Positions 61,281 through 64,000 of a stretch of DNA of 64,000 bases are shown piece after piece. The stretch comes from Chinchilla lanigera (lineage: Eukaryota; Chordata; Mammalia; Rodentia; Chinchillidae), in assembly GCF_000276665.1 (NCBI RefSeq), contig NW_004955447.1, forward strand, positions 12,844,853-12,908,852, given 5' to 3'. Each line of letters opens with the position of its first letter. Positions within the stretch are counted from its first letter, which is position 1. The translations under genes and the position numbers were made by a program. Below the pieces are notes generated by a model that was not told the origin of the DNA, did not search any database, and saw only the letters and a list, made by a program, of their open reading frames with translations.

Positions 61281-64000
61281 ACAATCTTGTCTACCACAAG
61301 AAAATGTATCTCTTATAATTAAAATACTCTTACTTAATTTAATACGCTTAGATTCGGAGATTTAGAGGAAAATATATCAATGCATTCTAGTTGTTTCCGC
61401 TTCAGATTCAGTGACGACTAATTTTAATTGTCTTCTACCTGAGCTAAGAGATGTGTCAGAGAAGTCTGAATGGCCTCCCAGGAGGCGATGGGCACTTTTA
61501 AGTAAAGTGTCCTGTGCCAGACTTCCAGAGAGCTAAAAGACAAAAAACAGTAGCAGTCACAACAGCTAAAGAATATAAACAAACTAAAGTTAACAACCAT
61601 ATGGGACCTTGACAATGTAGCTATTCTACTAAGAGGACTCAGATTTGAGTACTCAAAATACTTTTTTCTTGTTAAAGAGCCAGGAAAGGCCAGTGTTCAA
61701 ATCTACCAGTATGTATTTCAAGTTAAGTGAATGCTGCCATGGCTGGAACGGTGCTACAAATGCAGGAATATCTAAAAAAACAAAATTAAAGAAGGGCTGC
61801 ATCAAACTTCTACTTATAAATACATACAGTAGAAGACTTTTAAATGAAATCATAGGACAAATTTATCACTAATAGATGAACCTAAAGCAGATTTAGGAGG
61901 TTAGTAGCTAGTAAAGAAACTTTATTACTAAAAATACTTAGATGAATTAGAATGTCTTCCTAAGAATCAAGTAAAATATAAATAATTCCACCAACATGGT
62001 TGTAAATTTCATAAGGAATGCTTTATAGTATAATTAAGATAAGGAATTTTCTCTAAATTTTAAGTGAAAAGTAATGGATATCAGAGATAATTCATAAAAT
62101 TGGGAGGGAAAATTATATATAGGTTAGAGTTTACTTTGTTTATTTTCTAATAAATAAAAATGCTAACTCAGGTACAATTTTGTTTTCAGAGTACAGTTCC
62201 CAAGTATTGGACTCAAAACCGATTTATTTCAATTTATTCAATTTTGGAAACCATAATTTTTGTGTCTTGATTATATTAAAGTATGAATACAACCTCTATT
62301 ATATGCATAAATTGAAATTTTCAGAAATAATTATATTTTACCATATATTTATGCCATCATTGTTTTTCCCTTATTGAGTCATGTACTTAAATGAAAACTG
62401 GAAAGAAAATAAACATTATTCTTTGTCACAAAACACATAAGACAACAATTTTAAGTGTGGTTCATTAAGTTTGTATCACAGCAGTCATCCCATAAAAGAC
62501 CTCGATACATGAGAATCCATCGTGTGAAAAGTTATTTTTACCTCCATAGGTGATCTTCAAAATAGGGAAACCAGGGATGACGGCCTAACCTGAGAAGGCA
62601 CCTGTTACAAAAACAACTTTGCCATGCAACCAGAAGTCAGACCCTGTAAGGCAGGCTCCATGGTTTGTGTATGTCCAAGAACAATACTACTTGCAAGTCT
62701 AGCACAAAAATTACTCCTCAATACCACTCTGTCAGCCAGTGTCTTTTGAACAGCCACTGCATAAAACACCTCAGAACTTGGTTAGGATAGAGGCAGTCAT
62801 TTCAAATGTTTTTTGACCTAAAGGATTTGGTGGTCATGCTTAAATGAAATAAGAATTTATAAGTATTAGGACTTATTTTAATTATTATTACTCTTGAAAT
62901 CTCGGGAGAGGCAAAAGAAGAGTTTGAGTCTTGTAATAATAATATTTCTCTTTTCTAAATAGACGTCTTGTCCTAAGCTCTATGATAAATAAGTGGCTTT
63001 CATTTGTGTATTAAAAAGTGGGAAAACTGCTGATCTAGGAAATCTCCCTGTGAACTTCTACTCCATTATTATGAAATCTGAGAAGTATTGCCTGGCTACA
63101 GCAGAATAGATAGTGAATTTCCACAAAGGAAGAATCAATAGAGACTACCAAAAAGGAAAAAGGCAAAGTACTGTAGGTTCTTAAATGAAAATTGATTTCC
63201 ACCATTGACCACAGAACAAGCTCATCAGTAACACTGCATTTAGAGAGAATCTAATTGTTTCTTCTAAGGTAGGGTTTGAACTTGGAAGGGAAGTATAAGA
63301 GGGAAATCAATCCTCTGTTATCACAAGTAGCTTAGTCACAACATACTGATTCAAGAAAATGCAGTTGTTTCAAAGTCCATTGTAGCCACTCAATGGATTG
63401 CCTCAGAAAGGCAGTGCCCATTCTCAGAAATGTGTGGGTTCAATTTTAATTTTTTCTTTATTCATGTACCTACTTGACAGAGATACCTTTATGCCTCTTA
63501 TTCACATAGTAAATGAAACACAGAAAAACAATATTTTAAATTCACAACCCAAATAGGCAGATTATCTAAACGGTAGGCTGTGTTGACAGTTCATCTCTAC
63601 ATGGGAAGACAACATTACATATTCACTTATTCTGAAACAAACAAAGTTGTAGAGCGGATGGTGATAAATCTTTAGTCTAATGTAGAATCTCCTTTTTTGT
63701 ATCTGAGAAGGGGAGGGCAGAAAATAGAAAAGTGTAAGACTAATGAGGAAAAAACTGACAAAAACGGTAAACTGTGACATCTCACCTTAAAGTAGACCAT
63801 CGTGGGACACAAAACAGAAGCAGAAGCACAGAACACATGGTTAAGTGAGGGTGGAGTCAGACAAGTGTGGTTAGGTCTAAGTCACTTAGAATTACTGTGA
63901 AATGATGTAGGATAGTTGTGCAGAAGCCATGTTATATGTGGCCTTAGAAACCATGATGAACTAGGTACCACAGAAGAATTAAAAATGGAAGTCTTTGGAA
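61281..64000. other. Unique AT-rich sequence to the window edge
   Basis: Short overlapping frames on both strands (for example 61645-61872 and 61653-61853) are the mark of chance. No gene, RNA or named repeat is supported. Confidence 0.5.

Noticed and set aside
60948..61322. 124-codon plus-strand frame
   Set aside because: It lies mostly inside an antisense ERVL-type LTR, and its composition reflects that repeat.

Overview
The window reads as mammalian, AT-rich, non-coding DNA packed with transposable elements, most likely from a rodent. Three kinds of repeat point to a rodent. The first is about ten copies of an ID-type SINE (tRNA-like A and B boxes, A-rich tail), many with intact target-site duplications. 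The second is two B1 (7SL-derived) SINEs and one B1+ID heterodimer. The third is rodent-style L1 sequence. The ID head and its 'cggtacc' tail junction are unlike mouse or rat ID; beaver or another castorimorph lineage is a plausible guess, but I cannot prove the species. No protein-coding exon, rRNA, functional tRNA, CRISPR array or bacterial-type gene is supported. The short open frames are chance frames or lie inside repeats.

Layout. 1-1455 is minus-strand L1 ORF2 in two pieces. 3050-5640 is an old minus-strand MaLR-type (MST/THE1-like) LTR retroelement with both LTRs and a non-coding interior. 6250-7115 is one copy of an LTR-like family that I cannot name; a second copy lies inverted at 32776-33344. 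8775-19300 is mostly unique AT-rich sequence with scattered MaLR LTRs, a near full-length Tigger-type DNA transposon (14162-14690), an MLT1-like LTR and a MER5A-like hAT fragment. 19400-28400 is largely unique, with ID SINEs and an ancient repeat near 22.1-23.0 kb. 28880-36080 is a nested block: an old minus-strand L1 split by a younger minus-strand L1 and the unnamed LTR-like element, with further small insertions.

37440-39405 is the most gene-like object: a decayed hAT transposon (Charlie8-like, the lineage fused into GTF2IRD2 and related to ZBED5). BED finger, transposase core and dimerisation region are all traceable, but every frame is broken. 40.1-42.2 kb holds a MaLR LTR with an ID inside it, plus a duplicated block of about 180 bp. 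43735-49012 is an old plus-strand L1M-type element carrying ID, MIR, a reversed young L1 tail and an assembly gap in a purine-rich repeat. 50-54.6 kb is unique. 54.67-58.8 kb holds three minus-strand L1 3' fragments, one with a twin-priming inversion, and a B1 with a 27-bp triplet repeat. The rest is unique apart from one LTR with a nested ID.

The elements do not work together as a pathway. The value of the window is its insertion history. I found no convincing new biological system; the most novel items are the unnamed LTR-like family, the two unexplained duplicated segments, and the local tandem amplifications inside repeats.
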